Origin: Setomelanomma holmii
Taxonomy: Eukaryota; Ascomycota; Dothideomycetes; Pleosporales; Phaeosphaeriaceae
Assembly: GCA_010015745.1 (NCBI GenBank)
Contig: ML978196.1
Coordinates: 124,001 to 188,000, forward strand
Direction of reading: 5' to 3'
DNA: 64,000 nt
A model generated the notes under the pieces. It was not told where the DNA came from and searched no databases. It saw only the letters and a list, made by a program, of their open reading frames with translations. The translations under genes and the position numbers were made by a program. Below are positions 10,811 through 23,185 of this stretch, in pieces. The first letter of the stretch is position 1; every line of letters begins with the position of its first letter.

Positions 10811-12843
10811 TCAACCGACAACAACCGACACCATTTCGTTCGCTCGTTCCATATCTTCCGCCACAATTTCTCTCCTAGCTTTGTTGACAATCTGGTCTCG
10901 AGAAAATCTTCTCCCACCCTCCGAATCGTACGTCCTCTTCGTAGTCCTAGTCTTACACAGCCTCCCATCACTTTGCTCGACCAAAGCTTCGCTCCCCACA
11001 CACCTACGACACCACAGCATATTCCATGGGTCATACTTCCTTCTGATCCCCAACAACTTCTGATAGTTCTTCCCGAAGAAAGCCTGCTGCCACTCCGGCT
11101 CATACGAATCCGCTTCATTGAAGTACGCACCAGTGTCTGGAGAAAGTTGTCGCAGAGCTTCAGTCTTGTTGTGTGTGATGTCGTGGTACACGGCGTCGAT
11201 GAAGGATTGCGGAATGCCGTCGGGGAAAGGCGAGACGACGATGAGACTAGTAAGTGTGTTGCGCCATGCGGGGTTCATGGAGATGGTGTTGGGGTAGTAT
11301 GAGGGTGTGACCGGGGATGCGATCATGTGTCCAAGGACGATTGGCTTGATGAAAGGTGCCTGGAATCATGTTAGCATGAAATGGTGTTCCATGTTGTAGG
11401 AGGTACTGTATACATTTGGCTTCGACGCGTCCGCACTAGGCCCGATCTGCGCAAACACTTTTGCAGTCACGTTCGCGTTAGCCAGGCTGTCTGGGCTCAA
11501 GAGTCTCGATCCGTATGCCGATCCTCCATTGGCGACAACCTCGTTGGTAGTGTCTTTGTATGTATCGAAATAAGTATCAGCATACGTAATGCTCTGCTCA
11601 TACGCAAACAGATGACCTTGAGCATCCAGATATTTCTGAACAGGTGCCACCAGCCTCTCGACTGTACCGTTCGGCTTGTCGTACAGATTGAATCCCTAGA
11701 GGAACGAAAGCGTCGGCACAATCGGCGGGCCAGCGGTGAAGTAGTATCCATGCATACCACCTGCCTTCAGCTGCGGCATCTCAGCATGTAAGAAGCCGAT
11801 GAAATCGTAGTACTCGGTCGAGGTATTGGTACTTAGTGACATGAGTCGAAGGGTATGTGAAGTTGTCATGGGCGTTGGGTAGGCTCGGACGATCATCTCA
11901 GTAACTACACCATAGGTGCCGCCACCACCCCCGCGGATGGCAAAGAAGATGTCCGCGTTCTTGCATGGGTTGGCTACGAGAACATTTCCATCGGCTGTGA
12001 CTATGGTAGCCTCGAGATGGTTATCGGCGCACATGCCGTAGGTTGCCGAGAGATCTCCATGACCACCACCGGTGAGCCAGCCGACCAGTCCAACATCGGG
12101 ATATGCTCCAGTGACAATGACTGCATTGTGTTTCGCAAGCTCACTCTGAACCTCGATACCAGTATGGCCCGCTGCAACTCGAGCTGCTTGAAACGTCGCA
12201 TTAGCAGTACACGAGGTAGGCTTGAAGGCTTTGATGTACTCGATACCACGAAAGTTGTGAGTCCAGATACTCAAGCTCCCATAACCGATACTGCGACCTG
12301 GATAGGAGTGTCCGGTACTCTTCACAACGACGCAAATATTGCGCTCGCCTGCCCATTTCAACGCTGCACCAACATCCTTGGGCGTTGTTGCGTTGACGAC
12401 AAACGCCGGATAAGCGCCCATCGAACAGCCTCTCGCGCCCGCACCAGGGTCACCTATTATGCTTGTGCCATTGGGACAGATTGGGTTGCACGAATTGTTG
12501 GTCCAGATGGGATAGTCGATGCTGACAGGGTTTGTGGCATGCCAAGTTGAATTAAACCATTGCGATGCTACGAAAGCACAAGCATCCGGATTATAATTGG
12601 GCTGATCCGGGTAGCACACAGAGCCTGGTGCTACGCCGCGTATCAGCGCGCCTCCGAGTGTCTTATTGAGCGATGCCCATTCTGCTTCGGATGGCCAGCA
12701 TTGACTATTGGGATCCTACACATTTCAGTCTCAAGTGTACCCGGGGAAGTTTAAATACCTACACATTTGCAGTCGTGAGCGACTGCCGAAGAGAGGAAGT
12801 ACGACGTCGAAAGGTATGAGTAGACGGTTTGGACGAACTTCAT
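10811..12843 (-). pseudogene. Broken FAD-linked oxidoreductase (berberine-bridge type)
   Basis: Secreted flavoprotein of the PCMH/BBE family. Exon 1 (12843-12763) encodes a signal-peptide-like start; a 47-nt intron follows; exon 2 (12715-11414) carries the FAD domain with GDPGAGARGCSMGAYPAFVV, the GHSYPGRS histidine that binds flavin in this family, and GGGHGDLSATYG. A 53-nt intron with GCTAAC leads to exon 3 (11360-10811), which holds the BBE tail (YFNEADSYEPEWQQAFFG, DPWNMLWCRRCVG). Two lesions are visible. TAG at 11696-11698 stands where related proteins have Trp before GF-LYDKPNG. In addition, exon 3 is one base out of phase with exon 2 at the only good splice pair (near 11340). The frame also runs ~45 residues past the usual end. 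A very weak donor (GTCGAA) could rescue the phase but not the stop. Confidence 0.75.
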
Positions 12844-14565
12844 CTTGTCTTCAGGTGGTTGATGAGTTGCTGCTGTCCTCAGCGTATCTGGAGCCTTTTG
12901 TAAGCCTTCGCTTTGGTCGCAACGACATTGTACTCCGTTCCACCATGGCCAAATAACTAATACAAGGGTAGCAAACAGCACCATGCGATTGGAATCCTCG
13001 GGATGAGATGTACGTGTTTCCTGAGAGATTTAGCGCGTTTGATGTTGCGACCAGTGGTACATTGTGGCTGTGCTGTCAGCGAGCGCGGAAACGAGGAAAG
13101 CGAACAGGCTCATTGCATCTCGAACGCCTTAAGGCAGACTGGGTCGCGGTGAGGAATTCTGTGGAGAGTAGAGCTGTTTCTTCAACGTCACGCATGCAAA
13201 ACCGGGCCAATATTAGCGTGATCGGTGAATGTTTGAAATTGGTGAAGAAACGAGCGGCACAAAGCCTGGTTGGTGCTGTCCTTTGCTTTTCATAACGAGA
13301 ACTTGCCGAATACCTGTCAACCAGCTACATTTCAAGTCTGGTGCATGTCTGATTGCTCTATGGCATCGTCCGTAGCTATCCGGTTCGAGGTTGCATCCTC
13401 TGTCGGGGCTCAGCATCGTGCAGTAGCGAGATCTGCTCGCTATCCTGGTGAAAACGTACACGATGAGCTGAATCATCTTTCGCGAGGCGCATTTCTAAAT
13501 TGCTTTCGGCTTGCCTTGATTGAAAATGATGGCAGTGATTGATCTGTTACGTGTTAGCAAGTGATTCTAGACTTCCAGAAAAGCGAGATACACCGACATA
13601 CTATATGTGAACTCAAAAACTTCAGGCGGGTCTACGATGCCTCTTGCTCAATCGCCTGCGAGCACGTGCTGGCTTTGTCGCTGGTTCGAGTCGTTCGTCG
13701 TCTGCCAAACTCGGTGCCAGGATGGGTCGATGTGTGCTGCTGCCGGCAACACTTGCGCCATCCCGAAACGCAAAATCCTCTCCGGCTTGCCTGATCAGTA
13801 CACGACGTGTCCGCTGAAGATCATCGGCAGGGCTCTGTTCTCTGCGGAACGGGTTGTCGGCAAAGATGCGCTTGAGGAAACGAGGCATTGTAGGATGAAG
13901 ACTGTGTCGGAGCGAGGAATGTAATCGCGAATAAACACAACTTTCAAGAGTAAAGGGCTACACGCTTAAGAAGTACCTCCTGTTTCTGTTTTGGTGGCGA
14001 TGGATGGTCGGGCGATAGTGCGGGGCTAGGCTCAGCCGCTCCTGCTCTTCGACATATCATTGGCTAGCGCCGTGGGGACCCGTTATGTTGATCAATGGCC
14101 TCGAGCCATCCATCTCCTTGACGCGTCGGCTACCATATCCCGACTTAGAGGACTCTGATTGTACCTCATCCTCCGTCCTTTCAATGCTCGAATATCATGT
14201 TCTTACAAGATTTTCTGACAATTTTCAGTCTCGCACGTGTTTCTTCCACTTGTGCCGGACGACATCGAAAGTGCAGTGAGCATGGTTAAAGTCATCCATA
14301 CATTCGGCCTTCAGGCAACTTTTCGCTTTGAGAAATCTGCACTGCATATTGTTTTCCAATCATCTCTATCGACAGGTGCGCAGCATGTCATTCATGTTCA
14401 TCGTTGACCATACAAAGCTCTCTCATCACCGACAACAAAAGCTTCGTCACCAGCTACCGGGGCTCAACAGGACGGAAACAAAAGACTGACTTGCTCCTGC
14501 TTGCCGCAAGCTGCCGTCTCGTCATTCCAGTACCTGTACGCGCTTTATTCAACCTTTGCGCAAGC
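12844..14565. other. 1.7-kb region without supported genes
   Basis: Several frames of 60-105 codons occur on both strands, notably 13607-13924 (+) and 13622-13888 (-), which overlap each other. None shows a domain, a signal peptide or credible splice partners. No tRNA or repeat was recognised. Confidence 0.4.
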
Positions 14566-15340
14566 CTACAATGCGCCAGAAGAGACTTGTGGTTGTACCT
14601 CGACCAAATTTCCATCCGGGTCCGCAATCATGACAAAGTCGCCAAAGAAGCCAAGCGCCTTGAATCCGGGCAGTGCTGCTGCAATGTCTTTTTGGGTCTC
14701 ATCATTATCGATGTCCGCAAAGCCAAAGGCCGCCGCAAATCTGCGGTCTGCGGTCGCGGGAGAGAAATCTAGAACGCCGCGCCTCTTGACAATGTTGACA
14801 CCAAGATCCTGGAAACAAGCCTTTGCCGCAGCAATGTCGTCGACTACAAGACCGATGTGAGAGAACGTCGTCTGCGCATCGGGCATGTAGGTTCGATTCA
14901 CCGCTTTCTTGCGACGCGTCAGCTCTGTAATATAAGTCAACATAAGGCATGCGCCGACTCACTTTGTACGACACAAACTTGATTAGTCCATCCATGTTGT
15001 TCTTGTCTCTCGCCATCTCCAGCCCAGTCTGATATCCAGCCCCATTTCTGCCACCCTGCGAGTGGCCCATGTACAAGACCGAGAACTCAGATGATACGTC
15101 CATTGTGAAGATGTGCCGCACTCCAAGGACTTTGCTGTACCACTGACGTGTAGCTGTGAGGTTTGAAGCCAGCATGCCAAAGTGATTGACGAAGTATCCT
15201 TTCGTTGCTGGATCCGCGGGTGGATCGTCGCCCTGAATGTATGACCATGGCGGAATTCCATTAGAGCTTTCCCGGCGGGCTTTATTGCCGTATGCGCAGG
15301 CCGAGGAGACTAAGAATGCCGAGAAGTATGTAACTTTCAT
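14566..15340 (-). CDS. Secreted VOC-superfamily (glyoxalase-like) protein
   Basis: Vicinal-oxygen-chelate fold protein, probably a metal-dependent dioxygenase or lyase relative; the substrate cannot be told. Exon 1 is 15340-14963 and exon 2 is 14922-14566, joined over a 40-nt intron, giving 244 residues. It has an N-terminal signal peptide (MKVTYFSAFLVSSACAYG) and then paired VOC modules: GYFVNHFGMLASNLTATRQW with YSKVLGVRH in the first, and FSHIGLVVDDIAAAKACFQD with FVMIADPDGNLVEVQ in the second. The acceptor is CAGAG: using the second AG keeps frame, while the first gives an immediate stop, so mis-splicing by two bases would inactivate it. A TATATAAA box lies ~130 bases upstream of the ATG. 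Confidence 0.82.
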
Positions 15341-16202
15341 CGTGGCCTGCTATGAAGGCACTGTAAAGAATGTGAGGCCGCTGCGGTTGACACAATTTAT
15401 GTAATACTGAGAAGAACTGATTTTTCATAAGTGACGGGCTTGATTCTGAGTCCTGTTGGCAAGATCTCCTGTTTATATACAGCTGTCTCGACCTCCCTCT
15501 ACCCACGAGTCAAACCCGCATGCATGGGCACTTCGATCTTCTCATTCGCAAGTCCTACCACGAACAGTAGTCTCGCATCATACTTCTCCCTTGAGAACCC
15601 CTTCGTACTGGACGATCAGTCTTTGCTTCTTGTCGATGAGGATGACTTACGTCCGTATGACTAGCACGTGATTTCGTTGTTGCCGAAGTCAGCCTCATGT
15701 ATTTTGACTAGCCCGAATGGGAGAAAACAAGGCATTTCTTCACGTTTCGGTCTGCTCGAGCAAGACGGATGCAAGGGTTGCGATTGGACACACTGCGCAC
15801 AGTCTTGCTGCTTCGAGGCGTCCAGCCTTTTCTTGCTACTTGCCTTCAACTCACGGCTAGGAGGACTTTCGAAGTACGCATCGCGAAAGCATAAGATGAG
15901 AGTCAGGTCATGCTTTATGGCACTCAAGTCACGTTGCATTTTGTTCGTTGCTATCCTGATGCTGCTAGAGTAGACCTGGGTTGGCCAACATCCATGCTCA
16001 GCTTCAAACTCGACAGGGTGCGTGTGCACGAAGCCCCTACTGCCGATGCATCATCAAGTAAAACTGTCGTGATCTATGTCTAACGCCAGATTAAACTCTA
16101 TGCAGATGAGAATTTCGCCGTGATAGCATGCGGCGTGCTGGTGTAGCCCAGTCATTGCTCATTTGATCGTCGGAGTCAGGGCGCACCTAGCACACACGGT
16201 GC
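15341..16202. other. Intergenic region, VOC gene to oxygenase gene
   Basis: Apart from the TATA box noted separately, no gene is supported. Two overlapping frames (15661-16029 minus, 15668-15973 plus) lack motifs. Confidence 0.4.
15472..15479 (-). promoter_or_regulatory. TATA box of the VOC gene
   Basis: TATATAAA on the minus strand, about 130 bases upstream of the ATG at 15340. The position fits a core promoter with a ~100-base leader. Confidence 0.5.
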
Positions 16203-17758
16203 TCAGAGCGTGTAGCCATGCTTCTTCGCAAGCTGTCTTATGTTAGTGTCGTGCGTACAAGGGTTGTCAACTGAGTTCACTTACCCCGACACGAGCGGCG
16301 TAGGACGGGACCTTGAAGAGAAGTGCACAGAAGCTGTACGCGAAGCCGGACCCGGACTGGTTGCCGTACTACGACGAAGTCGTCAGCAAGTATCTGCACG
16401 TCCCCGACTACCACACTTACTGTCATGAACGCGAACTGCAAGTTCTTCGTCTCAGCAATGGGCTCGTTCAGCGAAGTTACCTTCATGAGATCGTTGGGAT
16501 ACTGATCGTAGACCTCTTCGACACCCATGTAATCACCCCACTCTGATTTCGTATTGACGAGGGCAGAGAGCTCGCGTCCGACGTGGTCGTGGGTGCGGTA
16601 CTTCTCGTCCATCTCATTGATGTGCTGCGCGTGCTTGCTAATATGCTCAACAACGGGGCGGACTAGGACCATGATGCCCAGAGCGCGGAAGACCTCGAAA
16701 GCGACCATGTCGGAGCCTTTCAGCAGAGCTGGCAATGCGGACGCGCCCTCTTTGGTAGCGTGTACATATGCATGGCTGCAGTACTTGCCGAGGATGCCAC
16801 CTGTGCTGTTTGTCAGAGACAATATATATGTGTCAGAACTGAAGACATACCCTCAGCCATGAAATCTTCCTTGCTAAGAGCCTCCTTAAAGGCCTTGAAC
16901 AGTGGGAGTGATTGAGCATTGAGGCTTTCGCTATGGCCTGCCAGCTCACCAAGACCGCGATGGACGAACAAGTTGTATGTCAGAGTAATGCGATGGCCGG
17001 AAGTAACCTCGAGAACTTCATGCTCGCAGTCACTATAGAAGGCTGCCCACTGAATGTCGTTGGCGGAACCGGACCAGTCGAATGTTATCTCGTGACCTTG
17101 GTGTCGCACTACTAACTGTCCGCCTTCGTGTCGGCAAGGAAGTGAGACGACAAGCGAGCCGAATTGGAGTTCCGTACGGGGAGTGTCGACGTGGGGCTTG
17201 AAGATTCCCGACGGAGCCTGGTAGATCTAGGGATTGCCAGAGAGTGCAAAAGTCCTAGTAGTGTGTTACACGAACGTTGAGTTTGTTCAATTCGGCGCGA
17301 ATGCCCTGGGAAGTACCAGGCAGACGAGGGAGCAGTGTCTGGCCGATCACGTCGATGATGCCCAGCTCATACGGGCAGAAGTTGGTGGAGAATGCCGTAG
17401 AGTCGAGCTTGGAAGCTTTGCGATACGACTCGTCGATGACGTCTTGGCCTTTGAACCCGAAGCTGGCGGGCTGAGTACCTTGGACGAGTTTTTGTACATC
17501 AGTGGTGTCAGACTGATGCGCAGGGAGCGGAAATGTGACCTTCTCGTTGGAGGCAGACGAATCCCAACGGACGGTGATCAGAGCCGCAATGGTGCGGTCT
17601 GGGGAACCAGAGTTGTGCAAGCTTGCCTCTGGGGTTTGAACATGGATTGCACCACCACAGGCATACGAGGATATCTTGAGGAAGTCGGACAAGGCTTGAG
17701 TCACTTTGTCAGTGACGCCGCCCTTGGCTGGAACGTTCTCGTTCGATTTCGGGGCCAT
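16203..17758 (-). CDS. 2OG-Fe(II) oxygenase domain protein
   Basis: Fungal protein of the 2-oxoglutarate/Fe(II) dioxygenase superfamily, likely a hydroxylase; substrate unknown. Five exons fit, all phases consistent: 17758-17270, 17226-16851, 16800-16421, 16368-16285 and 16232-16203; product 452 residues. The introns are 43-52 nt and three show good branch sites. The metal-binding HxD is in IFKPHVDTPR (H175, D177), followed by the strand FGSLVVSLPCRHEGGQLVVR and the family signature FYSDCEHEVLEVTSGHR with ITLTYNLFVHRGLG. The C-terminus (YGNQSGSGFAYSFCALLFKV, then AKKHGYTL) appears only after splicing the last two short exons, which supports the model. No signal peptide, so probably cytosolic. 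Confidence 0.85.
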
Positions 17759-18484
17759 TTTTGTTGCCAGTTGAAATGGGGTTGCAGTGGAAGCGGGTCG
17801 ATAAAGGTAAATAAGACAACCTGGGCTGCAATTCTATACCTATGTGGCCGCCGACGTGACATCACGTGAATCTTCCCAAAAATCAAGAGAGTGTGATTGG
17901 CTTGAATGATGGGACGTATAAGGCAGCAACATGTGCCAAGTCATTCGTACCGCACCAGGAAACATGAGGCTGTCGTTTGCACGCTCTGACCAAGTCCCGT
18001 GCGGAGCAAGACTTCGACGGGAGCAGTCGCAGAGAGATCGTACTTCCGGATGACACAGGTGTATCACACGAAATTGGCAGACCACAGCATCTGTCTTAAT
18101 CGGTCAATACGGTTTACCATGGTAAGTTCGGGGTGGAAGAAACCTCGAACATGATCGGTAACTCACCCGCTATGGCGATTGTTGCTCAATTTCACACGCA
18201 ATCGTTTGACCGGACGCTTTCGCTGCTGTGACTCATACAGCTCATGGAGATCGAATATGTTGCCTATGATATGGCGATACGAGTCTCGTCCATGTTGCTA
18301 AGAGTACGTCCCACGCCCAATCTATGTGCGGAGAGTTCTGCTGATCTGGGCTAAGCATGGATGATTCCAGGTCATTCGTGATGCACACAAGGCAGGCAAC
18401 TTGACTAGTCAAGACTATGCGATGATCAATATCTGTATGAAAAGATTTGGTCAATATGCGATGTCATCGGCATTCCAGGATCTA
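17759..18484. other. Intergenic region
   Basis: No supported gene. This should contain the promoter of the 2OG oxygenase gene and the 3' end of the membrane-protein gene, both on the minus strand. Confidence 0.4.
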
Positions 18485-19659
18485 TTATGCGCTCGAGGCA
18501 TGGAATTGAAATTCCATGGTCTTATTAATTACGCCGTCCTTAACGCTCTCGCTGCGCCTCGACCTCACATCTTCCACTGTTTCAACGATGCTCTTTACGC
18601 CCATGTCTTCCATGCCACAGACGATCTTTTCTTGAGAGCTCGATACTAGCCTCGAAGAAGGCACCCTTGGTATGGAGCGAGTAAGAGAATGCATCTGCAT
18701 GCCTCTTTCCATACGGGATCGCGCAGTTGGTTTTCGGGTACCAGCTTGATCGCTGGGAAGCGTAGGGTAAGACTCATTGGCCTTTGCGATTCGTGAAGAG
18801 AAAAGGTCGATACTGTGTTCCAATCATGAGCGAAGACCGCCAAGGACCCTAAAGGCCAGCTGCACTTACTACATGACGATCGGAAACATGCATTCCAGTG
18901 TGAACACAAATCTATCGACCTGACCTGTGTTGCTCGACGCCACTACACTCCTCTGGAAGCTGTACGTAATGGCTCTTGTTGTTCCAACCAGCGCGAGTGT
19001 TGCCAATCTCAGTTCCGTGCTCTGCGTCAAATACTGGAATAGGCCACCCCGACTCGTGACTTCTTTGCTCCCTTTCTTTGCCTTGGTGAAAACTCGCAAC
19101 AAGAATCCAGCAGAAATAATCTCGATAACTGCGATGGCAACAAAGTATCCGATATGAAGTTGGGCTACAGTGGTCTGCAAAGCGGAGACGCCGGTAATGG
19201 CATAACGAGCACGGTAGACGAGGATTCCGAAACGCACTCCAACGATAATGGTCATAAGCAGCCAGAAGAGGGAGAGGAACACGATGCGCGAGCGATTCTG
19301 GAGGACGCGATTGAGAATCATGTAGCTGTAGAATGATAACCCCGCTTCTTGGATCTGTGGTCGCACTTCAGCGTTCGGTCCAATCTTTGTCGAACTTTTT
19401 GAATCCGTACCAGCCAAAATATATCGGCAAATATTCCGCCGACCAGCGTCGCGGTTCTATCGTGGTGTTCATAGAGAGCATAGAAGCAAAGTCCGTTCGC
19501 TAGAGCCGCCGCTACCGATACCACGATTGGAACGAGAGCGAGGGCGGAATAACCTGTTATTCCAACTACCATAAACCCACAGAGACTATTGACGAGCCCA
19601 ATCGTACTGAGGATAGACCAGCTCGACTCGAAGTAGAATGGAGTGTCTCCGGCCGACAT
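18485..19659 (-). CDS. Seven-helix fungal membrane protein, unknown function
   Basis: Three exons (19659-19411, 19354-18870, 18812-18485) join in phase to 353 residues. Introns are 56 and 57 nt. The first ~260 residues hold about seven hydrophobic segments separated by short loops: WSILSTIGLVNSLCGFMVVG, ALALVPIVVSVAAALANGLC, GLSFYSYMILNRVL, IVFLSLFWLLMTIIVGVRFG, LHIGYFVAIAVIEIISAGFL, LRLATLALVGTTRAITYSFQ and FVFTLECMFPIVMY. This layout matches the many fungal integral-membrane proteins with an extracellular N-terminus and a Ser/Arg-rich cytoplasmic tail (residues ~265-353). It could be a receptor-like protein, but no rhodopsin lysine or G-protein motif is evident and I cannot assign a family. 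Confidence 0.75.
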
Positions 19660-21176
19660 CGTGCGAGCGTTGGCGTGCGACCCTGGGGAAGGTCAAAGTT
19701 CGTGGAGGAATGACGAGCGACCTCACATGGCATGGTTAGTAAATAACGTGGATTCCCCACATCACTCCATTTCATCAATGACTCGTTACCGTGCCGCATC
19801 GAACTTGTGGCGCAAGTCGTCGCAAGCGACCAACCCTGTCACGGGTAGCCTAATGGTCCGTTAAGATCTGCATCTCATTCTCCAGCGCCTTGGTTCGTTC
19901 AAGCATCTGCACAGACGCTGATCATGGCAGAAGTCAACATCTCAGTGCATGACCAGCTTCGTCGTAGGCTGAAGTGACATTTGATGGTCCTTTCACTGGC
20001 GGCGCGCAATGTTGGTTCCTGCGATCGGGCACATCAATCCGTCGCAATTCTGCTCCGGAACCAGCCACAAACACTGGCATCCTATAGCAGCTTGTAGCTG
20101 CAACCAGGTAGGCGGTCCAGGTAGGCGGCACAGCTACTCCACAACTCAAATCGACGGAACCTGGGGAATCCTGCATGCACGTACCTCCTCCGGTGGAGAC
20201 CCTGCTTCGCCAGGCATCGACAACCCAAAACGCTCATGAGAAGGCTCTGCGGGAATGGTAATGATCTTGCAAGAACTGGACTAGGAACGAAGCCATGTGA
20301 ACTCTCTGTATTGCCGCCAAAGTGTGGAAAGCAGAAGTGTTGCCGACCGTGTGATGTTCCGTCGAAGCTGTTGACGTGCAGTAAGGCCGGAAATAGGGGG
20401 CGCAACTTCGCTATTGGAGAAGCTGGGAACAGTGCTAAGCGAGTTGCAGCGGCTCGGTGAGATTCTCGATCCAATCACCCATCCGGCACTTAGCTTTCGC
20501 ATTTCTCTGGAAACGTTTCCGCTGACATGCACCAGCGAGAGCGGCCCTGACTTTCATCGCGTGAAGGACTGACTTACCCCGCATGTCGAATACACTGGGT
20601 GTGCACACCAAAATTCCCCTAACGTATCCAACAGGTGGAATATCTCCAGCACCAAGCCCACAGCGAGCTGCTGGATCGCAACGTCCAAGCATTGTGAGTG
20701 TTGCGCATCGTCCTCCAGCCTCAAGCGTTCAGGATGTCACCGACAGGCGCTCACTACCATGCGCACGGGACCATACGACACTGGAAGAAAAGATTAGTCC
20801 AATCGGCACTCGATAGAACCACGACCAGATTATAGATCAAATGACTCAAAGACTCCGAGCCATGCGCTTCGCAGCACGTATGTATCAGCGTGGAGCGCGG
20901 CGAGTACAAATTTCGTTGGCGAGCCGTACCTCGTTTGGCGCATGTAGTCTCTGTCGCCAGGCGCAATCGACGTCTGGCGAATATAGAAGGCTTTTCCGGT
21001 CCTTGAAGACATGAACGCAAGATTCTCGGTTTTTTTCTGGGGCAAAAGATGTGATTGCTGTCCGATCTTCCACGAAGAGTGCGGAACATCCTACGATGAC
21101 AAAATACAGCTACGTTGTAATCCAAGTCCATCGGCTGAATGCATGCTATAGCTCATACAGGATGTATGTCTAACTG
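19660..21176. other. 1.5-kb region without supported genes
   Basis: Frames up to 130 codons (20082-20474 minus, 20754-21131 minus) show no domain, no signal peptide and no splice partners. No repeat or RNA gene was seen. Confidence 0.4.
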
Positions 21177-22487
21177 TTACAATAACACCGCCATACCCTG
21201 CGCAGTCTTTCCAGCAATTCCCCCAAGCCCAAAGTGCTGCGCCATCTTCATCGACTTCTGCCCACCAGATATGTCGAGCACAGTGATTGCAGCATCCGTA
21301 CTACCATTGCCTGGAGACAGAGCATAAATGAAGCTCCCTGAGCTCTTGAGGTCAATCAGACCCGGGTCGCCATTAGCAGACAGATCGATCTGCGAGATGA
21401 TGCTCGCATCTTGCAAGCTCATCTCTACCACGCGGTTCGTTGCAACGTCTGTCACGAACGCGGACTTGGTCGCATCAGAAATTGTAGCCCAACACGTTGC
21501 TTTCTGGCCGTCTATGGCTTGGTTTTTCTCGAGGGTGGCTTTTCCGTTTTGATCGAGAGACAGGATTGCTGCGCCGAATGAAGCGTCCGTCACAAAAAGA
21601 GAGTTGGGACTTCCAGGAATTGGCACGGAGCCGAACAGTACGGCTGTTCCTTGTGGCGAGCTGCGTACCTCTTGTCGTGATAGGATTGAATATCCATTGC
21701 GACTCTGCTTCACTTGAAATGTGGACAAGAATCCTGTGTTGTTTACTGCTGGATTACCCTTCACTGTTGTAAAGAGCACCGACTCATCGTTGGAGAAAAA
21801 GGTCTGCGATACCGTATTTGTTGGACCGACGGGAGGAGTAGATTGCCCGAGTTGGAAAGGACGGAGTGCATCCATTTTACCGATTCCTTCCGTCGCACTG
21901 AACTTTGCACATGAGATCCCCGCTTTCGTACCAGTTGTCCCAACGCAAACAAGTTTGTTCTTCAGCGAAGCTGCGACCGTGTTTGGGAACTCGCCTGGAA
22001 TAGCAACGGGTTGACCCAGCAGGGTCAGACATGTAGGATCAGATGGAGAAATTGACATCATAGTGAGCGTATTTGAGCCAGCGTCGACGGCGAACACATT
22101 CTGTGGCCATGTTAGCAGCCTTCCCAATAAGATTGAATCTCAACATACATTGCCAGCCACTGTCAGCGAAGACTGGCCGACCAGGGCGTCCGGTGCCCCT
22201 GGCTGCATTGTGGCTCCATTGATGGCTGCTGAGCCGGCACCGCCAGTCTTGGTCACGGTACCATTTGACAGCGTGCCATCCTGACTGATGGGCAGTGACA
22301 CTACTGCATTCTCGTCTTCATTTGTGAGGAAGTAGACCGCTTTGCCCACGGTCACAGTGTTCTGCTGCTGTTGCGATGGACAACTTGCATCATCATGAGC
22401 TACGCCATACCTCTGATGAGGAGCAGCAGCTGTTGATGCTACCAGCAGAAGGGCGCAAGTCACAATGACGAGGAATTGCTGTGCCAT
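21177..22487 (-). CDS. Secreted beta-propeller-like protein (lactonase/carboxymuconate-cyclase type)
   Basis: Two exons, 22487-22149 and 22100-21177, joined over a 48-nt intron (GTATGT, GCTAAC, CACAG), give 420 residues. The signal peptide MAQQFLVIVTCALLLVASTAAA is clear. The mature part is a run of short repeated beta-strand motifs typical of a seven-bladed propeller: AVYFLTNEDENAVVSLPIS, NVFAVDAGSNTLTMMSI, ESVLFTTVKGNPAV, NSLFVTDASFGAAILSLD, KSAFVTDVATNRVVEMSL and SGSFIYALSPGNGSTDAAIT. Fungal proteins with this pattern are often annotated as 3-carboxymuconate-cyclase-like; enzyme activity is not shown by the sequence. The first in-frame ATG of the longer frame lies before the signal peptide and is rejected as start. 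Confidence 0.8.
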
Positions 22488-23185
22488 CGTGTGAAACGAT
22501 GTGGTGTTGGAGTCGAGTATCCGCTTCAGTGAGGATTGGAAGTATAGCCGACTAACGTGTGTGTGCAGGATGATGGATTGTACAAATAGACAGACGAAAA
22601 AGCACTTTTTTATTCTGGATAGTGATGTAGACAGGTCGCTACTCCATTTTATAATCAAGGTTACTCACTGCCCAGGTGTGCCAGCAATGACTGCGGTACA
22701 GCCTGCGGCGAAGCGTGAACATGATTATTCGATCACGACTTCCGGATTTGGAAACCAACAAAGTCATACGCAGAAATTAGAAATGCAAGCTAGCCTTCGT
22801 GGGCCTTGTCAAAGCATGTTCGAACGATCGCGGCTGCATGCGCAGAATGTCGCGTCGCAGCATTAGTGACTAGCACCGAAAAGGCAATCTCGATTATCGA
22901 ACATATACCGCATTGATAAACTGCCTTTAGTGTGATGAAACGTGCTCACAAATTGTGCATTTCTAACGAATCGCAGCACCCGAAGGGCTGTGCCTGCGTC
23001 AGACGTGGCACGGTCCATGCACGTCTCAGCCTTAAGGCGCCCAACACGCTTTGTGTTTCAAGCTTGTACCCGTCTCGACTCACGCAAACAATCACCACCC
23101 GCCTCAGGATTGGCGAAGCATCCAATTCCATCTCCTGCAGAATCAGATGAGCAATTAGCCGCATGACTGTGATCCGGCCTTCACC
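22488..23185. other. Divergent promoter region
   Basis: Shared upstream region of the minus-strand propeller gene and the plus-strand bZIP gene, whose start codons are ~700 bases apart. No gene lies between them. Confidence 0.5.
22647..22653 (-). promoter_or_regulatory. TATA box of the secreted propeller gene
   Basis: TATAAAA on the minus strand, about 160 bases upstream of the ATG at 22487. Confidence 0.4.

Noticed and set aside
13607..13924. Two overlapping opposite-strand frames as small genes
   Set aside because: Neither has a domain, signal peptide or intron signals; they are antisense to each other.
12844..14565. tRNA or other structured RNA in the large gaps
   Set aside because: I looked for cloverleaf A/B-box patterns and saw none convincing; a tRNAscan run would settle it.
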